Notes under the pieces: generated by a model | The model's database searches: none | What the model saw: only the letters and a program-made list of their open reading frames with translations | Told to the model about the DNA's origin: nothing | Position numbers and translations under genes: made by a program | Shown here: in pieces, positions 24,872 through 34,670 of the stretch | Layout: each line of letters starts with the position of its first letter | Position numbering within the stretch: position 1 is the first letter of the stretch | NCBI GenBank assembly: GCA_016932715.1 | Contig: JAFGCG010000097.1 | Location: forward strand, 1-61,671 | Origin: Anaerolineales bacterium | Lineage (GTDB): Bacteria; Chloroflexota; Anaerolineae; Anaerolineales; Villigracilaceae | Length of the DNA: 61,671 nucleotides | Reading direction: 5' to 3'

Positions 24872-26083
24872 TCATGTGATCACCATCTCATGCAAAATAT
24901 CATCCAGTACAATCGCGATGGCGCCCAATACACAACCGTCGGCGCCACGCTCGGAGAATGCAATGCGCAGACCATCCGCACAAGGTTGTAATATGCTGGA
25001 AAAGATCGTTTTTTCAATAATCGGCTGCAGAATATCCTTTGCTTGTATAAACGCCCCGCCGATCAGAACGAGTTCCGGGTTGAAGATGTGTACCATGTCG
25101 GCGATGCCCATTCCCAAATTCACGGCCACTTCTTCGATGGCCCGGCGGCAGAGCGTATTTCCTTCCAGGGCAAATTTGACTACCATTTCAAAAGTAAGGT
25201 TATCCACGTCCCCTGAGCAGGCAACTAACAGAGACTGGTCCGAATGGTTCTGGAGTTCTTTCTTCACCCGATGAAACACTGCCCGCGGTCCAACCTGGGT
25301 TTCCCAGCAGCCAATCCGTCCACAGGCACATTGCTCCCCCGCTGGATCGCGCTGGATATGTCCGATTTCGCCTGCATAGCCATGGCCGCCGCGAAATAGT
25401 TTTCCGCCCATCATGATACCACCTCCCAGGCCTATGCCAGCACTCAAATAAATGAAATTATCAACATTACGCGCGCTCCCAAAATAGTATTCGCCCAGGG
25501 CCGCCAGATTGGCTTCATTCTCGATGTAGATGGGCAAATGAAAACGCTGGTTCCACATCAACCGCAGGGGGACATTCATCCAGTGCAGGTTTGGCGCCAT
25601 GATCAAATTGCCCTGGTGGAGGTTGACCAATCCGGGCAAACCAACACCAATCCCGAGCGGCCTGAGTCGTTGCTCACTGGCAATGAAAAGAGCCTGAGCG
25701 ATCAATCGCTCTGCCTGGCTGATAATATCCGTTTGAGATTGTGATGGATCCGTTTGAATTCTGCTATTCCAGATTTTCTCTGCCACAAAGTTCGTAAGAA
25801 GGACAGCGATAAAATCCACCCCAATTTCCACCCCGATGACCGCGCCGCCATCCGGTCTCAGACCCAATGAAATAGCCGGCCGGCCAATCCCGGAGCCTTT
25901 CTGCTCATCCTCAAAGACCAGACCTTCTTCGATCAACACATTCACAATATTCGAAACCGTACCGCGATTCAAACCTGTAAGATTCGCCACTTGCGCACGA
26001 GAGATGGGCGCGTGAAGTCGAAGCATATTGAGGACGATCGACTTATTGACCTTGCGTACCTTTTCCTGGTTGCCAGTGAGCAT
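24872..26083 (-). CDS. ROK family transcriptional regulator, XylR-like
   Basis: The 403-residue protein has an N-terminal winged HTH (residues about 10-65, LHAPISRAQVANLTGLNRGTVSNIVNVLIEEGLV) and a ROK sugar-kinase-like domain. The zinc motif CACGRIGCWE and the GYAGEIGHIQ segment, with its sugar-binding Glu-x-Gly-His, are intact. The architecture is that of Bacillus XylR-type repressors. It directly precedes xylF in the same direction, and a 25-base imperfect palindrome resembling XylR operators lies before it, so it probably represses itself and the xylose transport operon until xylose binds. Confidence 0.88.
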   Translation of the reverse strand: MLTGNQEKVRKVNKSIVLNMLRLHAPISRAQVANLTGLNRGTVSNIVNVLIEEGLVFEDEQKGSGIGRPAISLGLRPDGGAVIGVEIGVDFIAVLLTNFVAEKIWNSRIQTDPSQSQTDIISQAERLIAQALFIASEQRLRPLGIGVGLPGLVNLHQGNLIMAPNLHWMNVPLRLMWNQRFHLPIYIENEANLAALGEYYFGSARNVDNFIYLSAGIGLGGGIMMGGKLFRGGHGYAGEIGHIQRDPAGEQCACGRIGCWETQVGPRAVFHRVKKELQNHSDQSLLVACSGDVDNLTFEMVVKFALEGNTLCRRAIEEVAVNLGMGIADMVHIFNPELVLIGGAFIQAKDILQPIIEKTIFSSILQPCADGLRIAFSERGADGCVLGAIAIVLDDILHEMVIT

Positions 26084-26104
26084 GGAGTGATGGACTATCG
26101 GCGT

Positions 26105-26129
26105 TTTGTTTGTTGATTGGATAAACTAA
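26105..26129. promoter_or_regulatory. candidate XylR/ROK operator
   Basis: On the minus strand TTAGTTTATCC, AAT, CAACAAACAAA: an imperfect palindrome close to the Bacillus XylR operator style (TTAGTTTGTT...AACAAACTAA). It lies 22-46 bases before the ROK start codon and immediately downstream of a TATAAT, where a repressor would block the start site. Confidence 0.6.
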
Positions 26130-26138
26130 TTACACATT

Positions 26139-26166
26139 ATTATAACCATCTGGAGACAAAATGCAA
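26139..26166 (-). promoter_or_regulatory. candidate promoter of ROK-xylF operon
   Basis: On the minus strand TTGCAT, 16 bases, TATAAT (-10 at 26144-26139). The -10 is perfect and the -35 weak, as is usual for regulated promoters. The candidate operator begins ten bases downstream. Confidence 0.55.
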
Positions 26167-26276
26167 TAGGGAACTTGTGCCCAGTTTCTCTGAATGCCGA
26201 CCAACTAGACAAAATTAGGTCAAGAGACAGGGAACCCCTCTTTGAAGAGAATCTCGTCCCAATATCGGCTTTGAAG

Positions 26277-28613
26277 TTATTTAATGCTCACGGGACAGAC
26301 CAGCACACGCTCTTTCACCGCAGCTTTCCCGGTCCCTGTGACCTCAAAAGCCCCGCACAGGCGAATATCCTCGGACGAACTGCCGATCATCACGTCGATC
26401 CTTCCGGGCTCGAGAATAAGATTTAAGTCTTCATCATAAAAAGCCAATCGATTGACCGGCAAATGGAATGTGACTGTGCGCGTTTCCGCAGGCTGAAGTG
26501 TCAGGCGCACATAACCTTTGAGTTCCTTCACAGGCCGGGGCGTGCAGGCATACTCATCGCGGATGTAAAGCTGGACAACTTCGTCGCCGGCAACGGGTCC
26601 GCTATTTGCAACCTTCAGTGAAATCCCAATGCTCTCCCCCTCGGCTGCATGCTTCTCAGTAAGAGACAGGTCACTATATGCAAAACTGGTGAAGCTCAAA
26701 CCATGTCCAAATGGATATAAGGGTGTCACTTTCTCGGAAACATAATCCACATACCAGTGGGAGTGCATGCCGGAGGGTTTGTAGTTGTAGAAGGTTGGCA
26801 CCTGTCCTACATGACGGGGGAAAGTGATCGGTAACTTTCCACCGGGGTTGACGTCGCCAAATAGTACATCGGCAATCGCCCGGCCGCCTTCTTCACCGGG
26901 CAGCCAGGCTTCAAGGATCGCATTGGCGCTCTCATCCAGCCACGGAATGGCAAGCGGCCGTCCATTGACCAGCACAACCACCACAGGCTTCCCCGTGGCA
27001 AGAACGGCTCTGGCAAGCTCTTCCTGTACGCCGGGTAAACACAGATCCACACTGTCGCGTGTCTCGCCGGTGGTGCAGGACGGTATCATGCCGGAACGAT
27101 CCCCCAGAACAAGTACCACAACGTCCGCCTGCCCGGCAGTTTTTACAGCCTCGTCAAAGCCGCTGCGATCAATCTCCAGATTATCGCATCCTTTGGCATA
27201 AAGCACTCTGGTATCCGGGGAGACCGCTTCATGAATACCAGCGAGGGCCGTAAAAACCTTGATGTCGTATTCTGCCAGCACAGCGGGGTCGCTTTCCGCG
27301 AAAGACGAATTCTCCGGCTTGGTGAACTGCATTAAGCTCGACATGGCTGCGTAGGAATAATCTCCGAGCAGGTTGCGTCCATCGTGAGCGTTCGGACCGA
27401 TCACAGCCAGAGTCTTGACCGACTTTTTAAGTGGCAACAGACCATCGTTTTTCAGGAGGACCATGCTCTTGCGAGCCAGCTCCCGTGCCAGGCTGCGCTG
27501 CTCAGGCGTTTCAAAGACTTCGTAAACGCGGTCCTCCTCCACATAGGGATTTTCGAACAAGCCAAGCTCGAGCTTCTTTTGAAGGTGCCGGCATACAGCG
27601 GTGTCTATCAACTCGAGGCTGATCTCCCCTGCTTCCAGGGCAATCCGCAATGGCTGGCCATAATAGTCAGTGGTGGGCAATTCCACATCGATCCCCGCGT
27701 TCAGTGCCAGGCGCGCCGCGGTCGGTTTGTCGGGAGCCATCTTGTGAAAGTCGTGGATCATGTCGATGGCTTGATAATCCGAAACGACCAGCCCGTCGAA
27801 GCCAAGCGTCCCGCGCAGGATGTCCGTCAGGATGCGGCGTGAAGCGGCAACCACTTCTCCATCCAATTCAGGGTAGGCATTCATCATTGTGGCGATTTTC
27901 GCATCGCGGATGGCTGCCTGGAAAGGTGCAAGGTAAACATCCCACAGTTCGTGCGGACCCACGTGCACAGGTCCGCAGTTCAGTCCGCCCTGCGAGAGAC
28001 TGTGCCCGACAAAGTGTTTGCCAGTGGCCATGACCCCTTCCGTGAGGTCATGGCCCTGGAGACCACGAATATACGCCACCCCAAAATGGCTGACGAGCAT
28101 AGGATCTTCGCCAAAGGTTTCCTCGATGCGCCCCCAGCGCGGGTCACGCCCAATATCCAGTACGGGCGCCAGGCCCTGATGTGCTCCAATCGCCCGCAGC
28201 TGTTTGCGGATGACCTCGGCCATCTGTTCAGCCAGTTCAGGCTGAAATGAACTGGTCAGTCCAAGCACCTGCGGATAAGTGCTGCCGCCCAGTACCATCG
28301 CTCCAGAACAACATTCCTCATGGACAATTGCGGGGATTCCGAGCCGGGTACGTTCGACCAGGAACCGTTGAATTTCATTCGCCGTCCGGGCGGCAGACTG
28401 GGGATCGAGTGTGGATGAGCCTGCCAGGCGGGTGATCTGCCCGATGCCGTGCTTCAGCTTTTCTTCTAATTTCTGCTGATCCAGTCGTCCCTTTGTTTGC
28501 AGGTCGTAGATATAGTAGGAGCCAATCTGGGCAAGCTTTTCATCCAGAGTCATCTGGCCAAGCAGGTCGGAGACGCGTTTTGAGGTGGAGCGAGGCGATG
28601 CAGATATCGACAT
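26277..28613 (-). CDS. GH3 family beta-glycosidase (beta-glucosidase/beta-xylosidase)
   Basis: The 778-residue protein has the GH3 N-terminal TIM barrel with GRDPRWGRIEETFGEDP near residue 155 and KHFVGHS, the catalytic nucleophile Asp279 in GLVVSDYQA, the GH3 C-terminal sandwich (VVVLGDRSGM, LPGVQEELARAV) and a fibronectin-III-like C-terminus (VKELKGYVRLTLQPAETRTV). There is no signal peptide, so it acts on imported oligosaccharides. It is the last gene of the xylan operon after xylA, which favours beta-xylosidase or mixed specificity; sequence alone does not decide. Confidence 0.9.
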   Translation of the reverse strand: MSISASPRSTSKRVSDLLGQMTLDEKLAQIGSYYIYDLQTKGRLDQQKLEEKLKHGIGQITRLAGSSTLDPQSAARTANEIQRFLVERTRLGIPAIVHEECCSGAMVLGGSTYPQVLGLTSSFQPELAEQMAEVIRKQLRAIGAHQGLAPVLDIGRDPRWGRIEETFGEDPMLVSHFGVAYIRGLQGHDLTEGVMATGKHFVGHSLSQGGLNCGPVHVGPHELWDVYLAPFQAAIRDAKIATMMNAYPELDGEVVAASRRILTDILRGTLGFDGLVVSDYQAIDMIHDFHKMAPDKPTAARLALNAGIDVELPTTDYYGQPLRIALEAGEISLELIDTAVCRHLQKKLELGLFENPYVEEDRVYEVFETPEQRSLARELARKSMVLLKNDGLLPLKKSVKTLAVIGPNAHDGRNLLGDYSYAAMSSLMQFTKPENSSFAESDPAVLAEYDIKVFTALAGIHEAVSPDTRVLYAKGCDNLEIDRSGFDEAVKTAGQADVVVLVLGDRSGMIPSCTTGETRDSVDLCLPGVQEELARAVLATGKPVVVVLVNGRPLAIPWLDESANAILEAWLPGEEGGRAIADVLFGDVNPGGKLPITFPRHVGQVPTFYNYKPSGMHSHWYVDYVSEKVTPLYPFGHGLSFTSFAYSDLSLTEKHAAEGESIGISLKVANSGPVAGDEVVQLYIRDEYACTPRPVKELKGYVRLTLQPAETRTVTFHLPVNRLAFYDEDLNLILEPGRIDVMIGSSSEDIRLCGAFEVTGTGKAAVKERVLVCPVSIK

Positions 28614-28660
28614 ATCGTTTTCTATTCTATGAGTTGAGATATTGTTCCAGAACGAAAGAT

Positions 28661-29827
28661 TTATCTGACACCTAACAGCAGATCCACGGTGAGCTGGTCG
28701 AGGCGTTCATAACCGAGCCCACGCGCGCCCAGCGCGAGACGGTCGAAGGTTTGAGTGCGCAGGGCGGAAGCTTTTTGGGCGCTGTACTTGCCGAAGTATT
28801 TGCTCATCGAGCCGTCATCGGCATTGATCTCCGCTACCAGTGCCTGGATCTCCTTGTCCGCGTTCCATTGGGCAGTCTTTTCCTTCAGGATCAGGTAGGT
28901 GCGCATGCAGCCGCGCGCAAAATCCTTGACACCTTCATAATCTTCAGTGCGATAGGCATGGGCATCGAAGTGCCGGCTGCTGTCGTAGCCATTGTCTTCC
29001 AGCAGCTTGACGAGGAAGAAGGCGCTCTTGAGGTTGACCGCCCCAAAGCGGAAGTCCTGATCGTAGCGGCCGAAGGCCTGGTCGTTCAGATCGATGTGGA
29101 AGAGCTTCCCGGCATCCAGCGCCTGGGCGACGCCGTGCACGAAGTTCAGCCCGGCCATGTGTTCATGGGCAACCTCAGGGTTGACCCCCACCATATCCGG
29201 ATGGTCGAGCGTTTCGATGAAAGCGAGCATGTGCCCGGTGGTGGAATTGTAGATGTCGCCGCGCGGCTCGTTGGGCTTGGCTTCCAGTGCGAACTTCATG
29301 TCATATTTTTTATCCAGCACATATTCGCACAGGAAGTTCATGGCTTCGCGGCTGCGCTTGATGGACTCCATGGGATCCTTGGAAGCGTCGGTCTCTGTCC
29401 CTTCGCGGCCGCCCCAGAAGACGTAAATCCTAGCGCCAAGTTCCGCGCCCAGGTCGATGGCGTTCATAGTCTTTTGCAGCGCGTAGGCGCGCACCTTGGG
29501 ATCGTTGGCGGTGAAAGCGCCATCCTTGAAGGCCGGGTCGAAGAACAGGTTGGTGGTGGCCATCGGGACGACCAGACCCGTTTCGGCGAGAGCCGCTTTG
29601 AAATCCTTCACGATGCGGTCGCGCTCGGCAGGAGTGGCATCGATCGGGACCAGGTCGTTGTCATGGAAGTTGACGCCCCACGCGCCGACCTCCGCCAGCA
29701 AGCGGACGAGTTCCACCGGGGTTTTCGCCGGGCGCACCTCGCTTCCGAATGGGTCGCGGCCTATGTTGCCGACCGTCCACAGACCGAACGTAAATTTATG
29801 CTCGGGTTTGGGAGTATAGTCTGTCAT
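28661..29827 (-). CDS. xylA: xylose isomerase (class I type)
   Basis: The 388-residue protein matches the shorter, Streptomyces/Thermus-type class I xylose isomerases. Catalytic His55 lies in NFHDND, with the tryptophan and metal site in [21 protein letters not shown] with metal-binding Glu182 and Lys184, HIDLNDQ, and [10 protein letters not shown]. It converts D-xylose to D-xylulose in the cytosol using divalent metal. It lies between the GH8 and GH3 genes in the xylan operon rather than next to xylB, so it is probably controlled by the LacI regulator at 36161-37198. AGGAGAA precedes the start. Confidence 0.95.
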   Translation of the reverse strand: MTDYTPKPEHKFTFGLWTVGNIGRDPFGSEVRPAKTPVELVRLLAEVGAWGVNFHDNDLVPIDATPAERDRIVKDFKAALAETGLVVPMATTNLFFDPAFKDGAFTANDPKVRAYALQKTMNAIDLGAELGARIYVFWGGREGTETDASKDPMESIKRSREAMNFLCEYVLDKKYDMKFALEAKPNEPRGDIYNSTTGHMLAFIETLDHPDMVGVNPEVAHEHMAGLNFVHGVAQALDAGKLFHIDLNDQAFGRYDQDFRFGAVNLKSAFFLVKLLEDNGYDSSRHFDAHAYRTEDYEGVKDFARGCMRTYLILKEKTAQWNADKEIQALVAEINADDGSMSKYFGKYSAQKASALRTQTFDRLALGARGLGYERLDQLTVDLLLGVR

Positions 29828-29844
29828 GGATGTTCTCCTTGTCC

Positions 29845-31131
29845 TTAGTTAGGGGTGTAGATTTTGAAATTTCCGCTCACATGCAACATGCCAAGCATGT
29901 ATAACATACCATCATAATACCTCCATTTGCCAGAGGGAACCTGCGTACTCCAAAGAGCCTGGACAAAGGGTTCACCGATTTCACGGTCCGCGGCCAGGGC
30001 GGCGACAGCTGCCATCGAAACGAGACCCGTTGAATGGTCGGCGGAGAGCGGCGTCCCGTCGAGGGCATATTGATTCGGATACGAGTCCATGCCCTGGGAG
30101 GCGAGGAATTTCAATACGCGATTCGATTGTTCCACCTGCCAGGGGTCGGCGGCGAACCAGGCGTAATCGACAGCCACATTCGAGAGCGTGCGCCAGGCAT
30201 CGAAGCGGAAATCCTTGTGATCATCGCTGCCATAGGGCGTGCCATCGAAGTTGGCATAATCTGGCATGAGTCCAGTCTGGGGATGAGCCGCATTCCTGAA
30301 GTGCTCACGACTGACCTGTGCAGCTTCTGCCCAAAATTCATTGTCACGTTCTGCCCAGCGCGCCCACAGCTCATAGTAGGCCGGCAGGTGATAGGACGGG
30401 TCGGTAAAGCTGGAAACCGGCCCCAGGCGCGGCACAAAGACAATCTGCTTATGTTCGAGGTCGAACATATTGGTCGCGAGATCGCTCCTGGTATCCTCCT
30501 TGTGAAGCATCACATCGAGGATCTCCTGCGCCCGGGCGCGGTAATCAAAAATCCCCTCGCCATCGCCCCAGCGCGCGGAAGCGAACAGTAATGCCATCAC
30601 AAACCACTCTTCGCCATCGGAGGCGGGATTGGCATCCAACTGCTCCCCTTCCGGCGTGCAGTGCCAGGCAAAGTAACCCTGGTAGGGTCCATCGTCCTGG
30701 TACATATATGTTTTGGTCCACTTCCAGATGCGATCGAACTCTTCCTTTTTGTCGAGCTGGACCGCGATCATCATGCCATACGACATACCTTCGGAACGCA
30801 CGTCGCCGTTGCCGATATCCTGGATGTATGCCATGTCTTCGCCGACAGGATAATACACGCGCTCGAAATCATCGCTGCCATAGAAGAGCTGCTCCCAGGC
30901 GGCGACGGTCTTTGCCTGTATTTCCTCGTCCGATTTCCCGAGATATTCCTCGAACAAATTTCTGTACATTTTGCTTTCAAAAGCCCCAACAGGAGGAACT
31001 GGTGTTAAGGTGGGGGGGATGGGAGTTGCAGTAGGAACTGCAGTGGGAGCAGGAGTGGCAGCAGGCGCGCAGCCGACGATCAGGCTGGAAACAATTGAAA
31101 TAACAACAAGGATAAAAACAAGATTCTTCAT
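29845..31131 (-). CDS. GH8 family exported xylanase / reducing-end xylose-releasing exo-oligoxylanase
   Basis: The 428-residue protein has a lipoprotein signal (IVGC, Cys21) and a Pro/Thr linker to about residue 47. A GH8 (alpha/alpha)6 barrel follows, with general acid Glu114 in [11 protein letters not shown], the [21 protein letters not shown] segment, and [20 protein letters not shown]. These segments match the Rex-type GH8 enzymes that remove xylose from the reducing end of xylo-oligosaccharides, although endo-xylanase is possible. Being anchored outside the cell is notable next to a xylo-oligosaccharide importer. It lies between the GH43 gene and xylA. Confidence 0.87.
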   Translation of the reverse strand: MKNLVFILVVISIVSSLIVGCAPAATPAPTAVPTATPIPPTLTPVPPVGAFESKMYRNLFEEYLGKSDEEIQAKTVAAWEQLFYGSDDFERVYYPVGEDMAYIQDIGNGDVRSEGMSYGMMIAVQLDKKEEFDRIWKWTKTYMYQDDGPYQGYFAWHCTPEGEQLDANPASDGEEWFVMALLFASARWGDGEGIFDYRARAQEILDVMLHKEDTRSDLATNMFDLEHKQIVFVPRLGPVSSFTDPSYHLPAYYELWARWAERDNEFWAEAAQVSREHFRNAAHPQTGLMPDYANFDGTPYGSDDHKDFRFDAWRTLSNVAVDYAWFAADPWQVEQSNRVLKFLASQGMDSYPNQYALDGTPLSADHSTGLVSMAAVAALAADREIGEPFVQALWSTQVPSGKWRYYDGMLYMLGMLHVSGNFKIYTPN

Positions 31132-31137
31132 GGTCGA

Positions 31138-32700
31138 TTACAAATCCAGACCTGCATATTCGAACCAGTCGAAGTCAGCGTGATTTGTGCCGGGCTGTCC
31201 GTTACTGCTGGCATACATGGCAATATAGGCGCCCACAAAACCACCTGCCACTGGTGTGCTCAGGATGCGGCCATCCACAGCTTCGGCGAGTGCCTGCCAC
31301 GCATCTGGCTGCTCGGCAAAGTAAAAACCATAGACCTGTTCATGTGCTTCCACTTTCAGATACAGCTTTGCCGTGTGAACAGGCCGCTCTGCCAGCACTT
31401 CGTCTTTTCCATATGCGCGTTTGATCAGGCGCAGGACCGGCTCGCTTGTTTTCGCGATCACAAACCGGAAGTGAAAGTCATTATTTTGGATGAGAGCCAG
31501 GCCGGCACATTCATTCTCAGCCTGTGGAGTGAACTCCATGGCACACTGCGCCCTGAAGTGGATATGCTGCTGTCTGCGCCCGACAAAACTGGGATTCGCC
31601 TGCTCCGACAGGCGCTCCGGCCGGAGCCGCAGACGCAAATGACCGGGGCGTTCACTGAGGCTATAAAACTCATCCCGCGGCGTGCGCAGGAAGTTCCAAT
31701 GAAAAGCCAGCGCGGGAGCATCGAAGTCATCGCGGGCAGGGATCTCGGGCCAGGTCGTATCGGGCAAATCCGGAACCGGATACGAGGACTCGACCCGTCC
31801 CATCCCCGGGCTGACGATGGGCCAGCCATCCTCCCAGCGCACCGGCGCCAGGAAGGTTTCCCGGCCAAGATTATAGAAGTAATCTCCGTACGGCCGCATG
31901 GCAAGCATGAACATCCACCATTCGCCGTTCTGAGTCTCTACAAGGTCGGCATGTCCCGTGCCGACGATCGGGTAATCCAGCCCCAGGTGACGATGGGTCA
32001 GGATGGGATTGGCGCGGTTGGACTCATACGGTCCGGTGATCGCGTCGCTGCGGGCGATGGTCACAGCATGATGATGAGCCGTCCCGCCCTCCGCGATCAT
32101 CAAATAATAACGACCATCCACTTTATAAATGTGCGGCGCCTCGGCGTGGACCGCCCCTTTGAGCGCTCCATCCCAAAGAGCATAGGTATTCCCAACGAGG
32201 CGCATCGACTGCAAGTCCAGTTCCTGCAGCCAGATCTCCCGATGTCCTTCATATTGCGTCCGGGCAGGCACACGATTCCCGGTGTACCAGGCGCGTCCAT
32301 CGTCATCAAAGAAGAGAGAGGGATCGATGCCCGGGGCAGATTCCAGCCAGTAAGGCTCCGACCAGGGCCCGGCCGGGTTTGTTGCGGTCACGATAAAATT
32401 GCCGGACTTTGTTTTTCCAGCCACGAGGGTATTGATCACGTAGAATGTACCATTGAAATAACGAATGGTAGGCGCGTACAACCCGCCGGAGGGACGTATT
32501 CCATCGAGGGGCAATTGGGAGGCTCGATCGAGCACGTGCCCGATCTGATGCCAATGGACCAGGTCGCGGCTGTGGAAGACCGGCAAGCCTGGAAAATATT
32601 CGAATGTCGATGTAACCAAATAATAATCATCGCCAACGCGGCAGATAGACGGATCAGGATAAAAACCTGACAGGACTGGGTTGTGAAAAACTTTGGGCAA
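31138..32700 (-). CDS. GH43 beta-xylosidase (XynB type, with C-terminal beta-sandwich domain)
   Basis: The 520-residue protein has the five-bladed propeller of GH43 with general base Asp16 in FYPDPSICRVGDDYYLV, Asp126 in GIDPSLFF, and general acid Glu187 in HAEAPHIYKVDGRYYL. After about residue 325 comes the beta-xylosidase C-terminal concanavalin-like domain (FYSLSERPGHLRLRL). This two-domain layout is that of cytosolic beta-xylosidases such as Geobacillus XynB3, and there is no signal peptide. It completes hydrolysis of imported xylo-oligosaccharides and may also have arabinofuranosidase activity. It follows the permease genes by five bases. Confidence 0.92.
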   Translation of the reverse strand: MPKVFHNPVLSGFYPDPSICRVGDDYYLVTSTFEYFPGLPVFHSRDLVHWHQIGHVLDRASQLPLDGIRPSGGLYAPTIRYFNGTFYVINTLVAGKTKSGNFIVTATNPAGPWSEPYWLESAPGIDPSLFFDDDGRAWYTGNRVPARTQYEGHREIWLQELDLQSMRLVGNTYALWDGALKGAVHAEAPHIYKVDGRYYLMIAEGGTAHHHAVTIARSDAITGPYESNRANPILTHRHLGLDYPIVGTGHADLVETQNGEWWMFMLAMRPYGDYFYNLGRETFLAPVRWEDGWPIVSPGMGRVESSYPVPDLPDTTWPEIPARDDFDAPALAFHWNFLRTPRDEFYSLSERPGHLRLRLRPERLSEQANPSFVGRRQQHIHFRAQCAMEFTPQAENECAGLALIQNNDFHFRFVIAKTSEPVLRLIKRAYGKDEVLAERPVHTAKLYLKVEAHEQVYGFYFAEQPDAWQALAEAVDGRILSTPVAGGFVGAYIAMYASSNGQPGTNHADFDWFEYAGLDL

Positions 32701-32705
32701 GATAA

Positions 32706-33575
32706 TTAACCTTTAACCGCGCCAGCAGTGAGACCGGAGACGATCTGCCGTTCTGCAAAGACGTAGAAAATAAGGGTGGGAATCGCCGAGAGAGCGACAA
32801 ACGCAGAGACCAGCGCCAGGTCCTGGCCATATTGACCCTGGAACTGCATGGTGCCTAGCGGCAGGGTCCAAAGCGTCTCCGTGTTGATCACCACAAGGGG
32901 CACCAGCAGGTCGTTCCAACTGGCGATCATCGTCAGTGCGGCAACGGAGGCGAGCGCAGGTTTCGCCAGCGGGAGCAGGATACGCCAGAAGAAATCAAAG
33001 ACGGTGCAGCCATCGATATAGGCAGCATCCTGCAATTCAGCAGGGACCGCCGTAAAAAAGCCGCGTAAGATCAGGATATTCCCGGATAGAGCGAATGCAA
33101 TCTGCACTACGATGACACCCAATAGGCTGTCGATCATGTTGATGCCCGCCTGATCCATTTGACGCAATACGAAATAGACAGGCAGGATGGCGACGTTGAT
33201 GGGGAACATCAACCCGAGTGTGAATAAGTTAAAAGCCCAGCCCTTACCCTTGAACTCCATACGCGCAAACACAAAAGCCGCCAGGCTGCAAATGACGACT
33301 ACACCGGCCGTGACCACCAGCATGACGACCAGACTGTTGCGCAGCATACCCCAGAAAACGGTTCCTCCCAGGATCGTTTGAATGTTTTCCCAGCGTACAG
33401 GCATGGGTGGGGTATAGGGCTGTGACATGACTTCACCGCGTGTTTTCAATGCGGCAAAAACCAGCATCACAATCGGCACCACGACAACCAATACGATCAG
33501 TATCAGAAGCACGTAGTGAAAAAACCTTGATAGGGTTCTTTGCAACCAGCGTGGGAGTAAATAGGCGAATGGCAT
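32706..33575 (-). CDS. carbohydrate ABC transporter permease, MalG type
   Basis: The 289-residue CUT1 permease has six spans (first near residues 18-42) and an EAA-loop equivalent LQDAAYIDGCTVFDFFWRILLPLAKP near 180-205. It pairs with the permease at 33589-34533 and the binding lipoprotein at 34671-36020 to form an importer placed directly before GH43, GH8 and xylA, so xylo-oligosaccharides are the likely substrates. No ATPase gene is present in the operon. Confidence 0.9.
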   Translation of the reverse strand: MPFAYLLPRWLQRTLSRFFHYVLLILIVLVVVVPIVMLVFAALKTRGEVMSQPYTPPMPVRWENIQTILGGTVFWGMLRNSLVVMLVVTAGVVVICSLAAFVFARMEFKGKGWAFNLFTLGLMFPINVAILPVYFVLRQMDQAGINMIDSLLGVIVVQIAFALSGNILILRGFFTAVPAELQDAAYIDGCTVFDFFWRILLPLAKPALASVAALTMIASWNDLLVPLVVINTETLWTLPLGTMQFQGQYGQDLALVSAFVALSAIPTLIFYVFAERQIVSGLTAGAVKG

Positions 33576-33588
33576 GGATGCATCCTTT

Positions 33589-34533
33589 CTAAAGACCGGT
33601 CAGGTAATCAGGCCGGCGCGTCAGGCGCTGGTAAACCAGTGAAAATATTACACAGATCAGGAACATATAGATGGCGACCGCAGAACCATATCCCAGTTGG
33701 AAGCGCACAAACCCAAAGCGGTACATATACGTCGCCAATGTCTCACTGGCGTTTACCGGTCCACCTTTGGTCATGATCCAGACTAAAATGAACTGCTGAA
33801 TGGAACCAATTACAGACAAATACACAGAGGTGCGGATGGTAGTACCAAGCAAGGGCAGGGTGATGCGAAAAAAACTCTGCAAAGCATTCGCGCCGTCGAT
33901 GCGGGCAGCTTCTTCAAGCTCCGTGGGTATGTTTTGGAGACCCGTTAAATACAGCAGCATGTGGAATCCAAAGTATTTCCAGGTAAGGACCACGAAGATA
34001 ACCAACAGGACAATGTCGGTGTTCCCCAACCAGGGCACGGGCTTGGCGCCAAAAAGCACCACAATCGCGTTGAGAAAGCCGCGCTCAGGGTCAGGATTAA
34101 AGAGAAATAACCACATAAGGGCTGTGATGACTTCTGAAAGGACAAAAGGCATGAAAAAGATCGTCCGGAAAAAGACACGCCCGGGAAGATCGCGTCCCAC
34201 CAGCACCGCAAGTAACATCGACAACGGCAACTGAAGAAGCAGGGAGAACACGATAATGAAAAATCCATTTCGAAGTGCAATCAGAAATACTCTATCAACC
34301 AGGATGTTTTTGAAATTATCCAGCCCCACGAAATCCACCGCGGGACCAAAACCCTTCCAATTGAAAAGGCTGTAGTACACGGACTGGAAAATGGGATAGA
34401 TAACAAAGAGGAGAAAGAGGATAAGAGCCGGCAACAGGAAGAGAACGATGACCAGGTTATCCTGAAAACGACGCTGAGTACCAGAAGCTTTCTTTAATTT
34501 CAAAATGTCGGGGATGGCAGGGACTGATTGCAT
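33589..34533 (-). CDS. carbohydrate ABC transporter permease, MalF/UgpA type
   Basis: The 314-residue CUT1 permease has its first span near residues 28-50 (VIVLFLLPALILFLLFVIYPIF), periplasmic NWKGFGPAVDFVGLDNF, further spans, and the EAA loop LEEAARIDGANALQSFFRITLPLLG near 220-245. It is the partner of the MalG-type permease, which starts 14 bases after its stop. A large cruciform-forming hairpin at 34561-34610 lies just upstream, separating it from the binding-protein gene. Confidence 0.9.
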   Translation of the reverse strand: MQSVPAIPDILKLKKASGTQRRFQDNLVIVLFLLPALILFLLFVIYPIFQSVYYSLFNWKGFGPAVDFVGLDNFKNILVDRVFLIALRNGFFIIVFSLLLQLPLSMLLAVLVGRDLPGRVFFRTIFFMPFVLSEVITALMWLFLFNPDPERGFLNAIVVLFGAKPVPWLGNTDIVLLVIFVVLTWKYFGFHMLLYLTGLQNIPTELEEAARIDGANALQSFFRITLPLLGTTIRTSVYLSVIGSIQQFILVWIMTKGGPVNASETLATYMYRFGFVRFQLGYGSAVAIYMFLICVIFSLVYQRLTRRPDYLTGL

Positions 34534-34560
34534 GAAGGAACTCCTTCTTCTTATTTCAAG

Positions 34561-34610
34561 CTTCGTGGCGCCTCCCGCTGAGGCGGGACCTTCAACATGG
34601 CGCCACGAAG
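34561..34610. terminator. two-tier hairpin between binding protein and permeases of the xylan importer
   Basis: Outer 12-bp perfect stem CTTCGTGGCGCC (34561-34572)/GGCGCCACGAAG (34599-34610), enclosing an inner TCCCGC/GCGGGA stem. On the minus strand no T-tract follows; on the plus strand CCTTTTTAC follows. It is related to the palindrome at 8600-8616. A likely partial terminator or mRNA stabiliser between operon segments. Confidence 0.6.
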
Positions 34611-34670
34611 CCTTTTTACAACTTCAGACTTCGGAAGTTTTTCTTTCGACTTCGAAGCCTTTTCACAAAG

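Noticed and set aside
28751..29848. Plus-strand open frame (365 codons) opposite xylA
   Set aside because: Antisense shadow of a complete xylose isomerase gene.
31180..32670. Long plus-strand open frame (496 codons) opposite the GH43 gene
   Set aside because: The minus strand encodes a complete GH43 enzyme with all catalytic residues; the antisense frame has no recognisable domain and is a product of codon bias.
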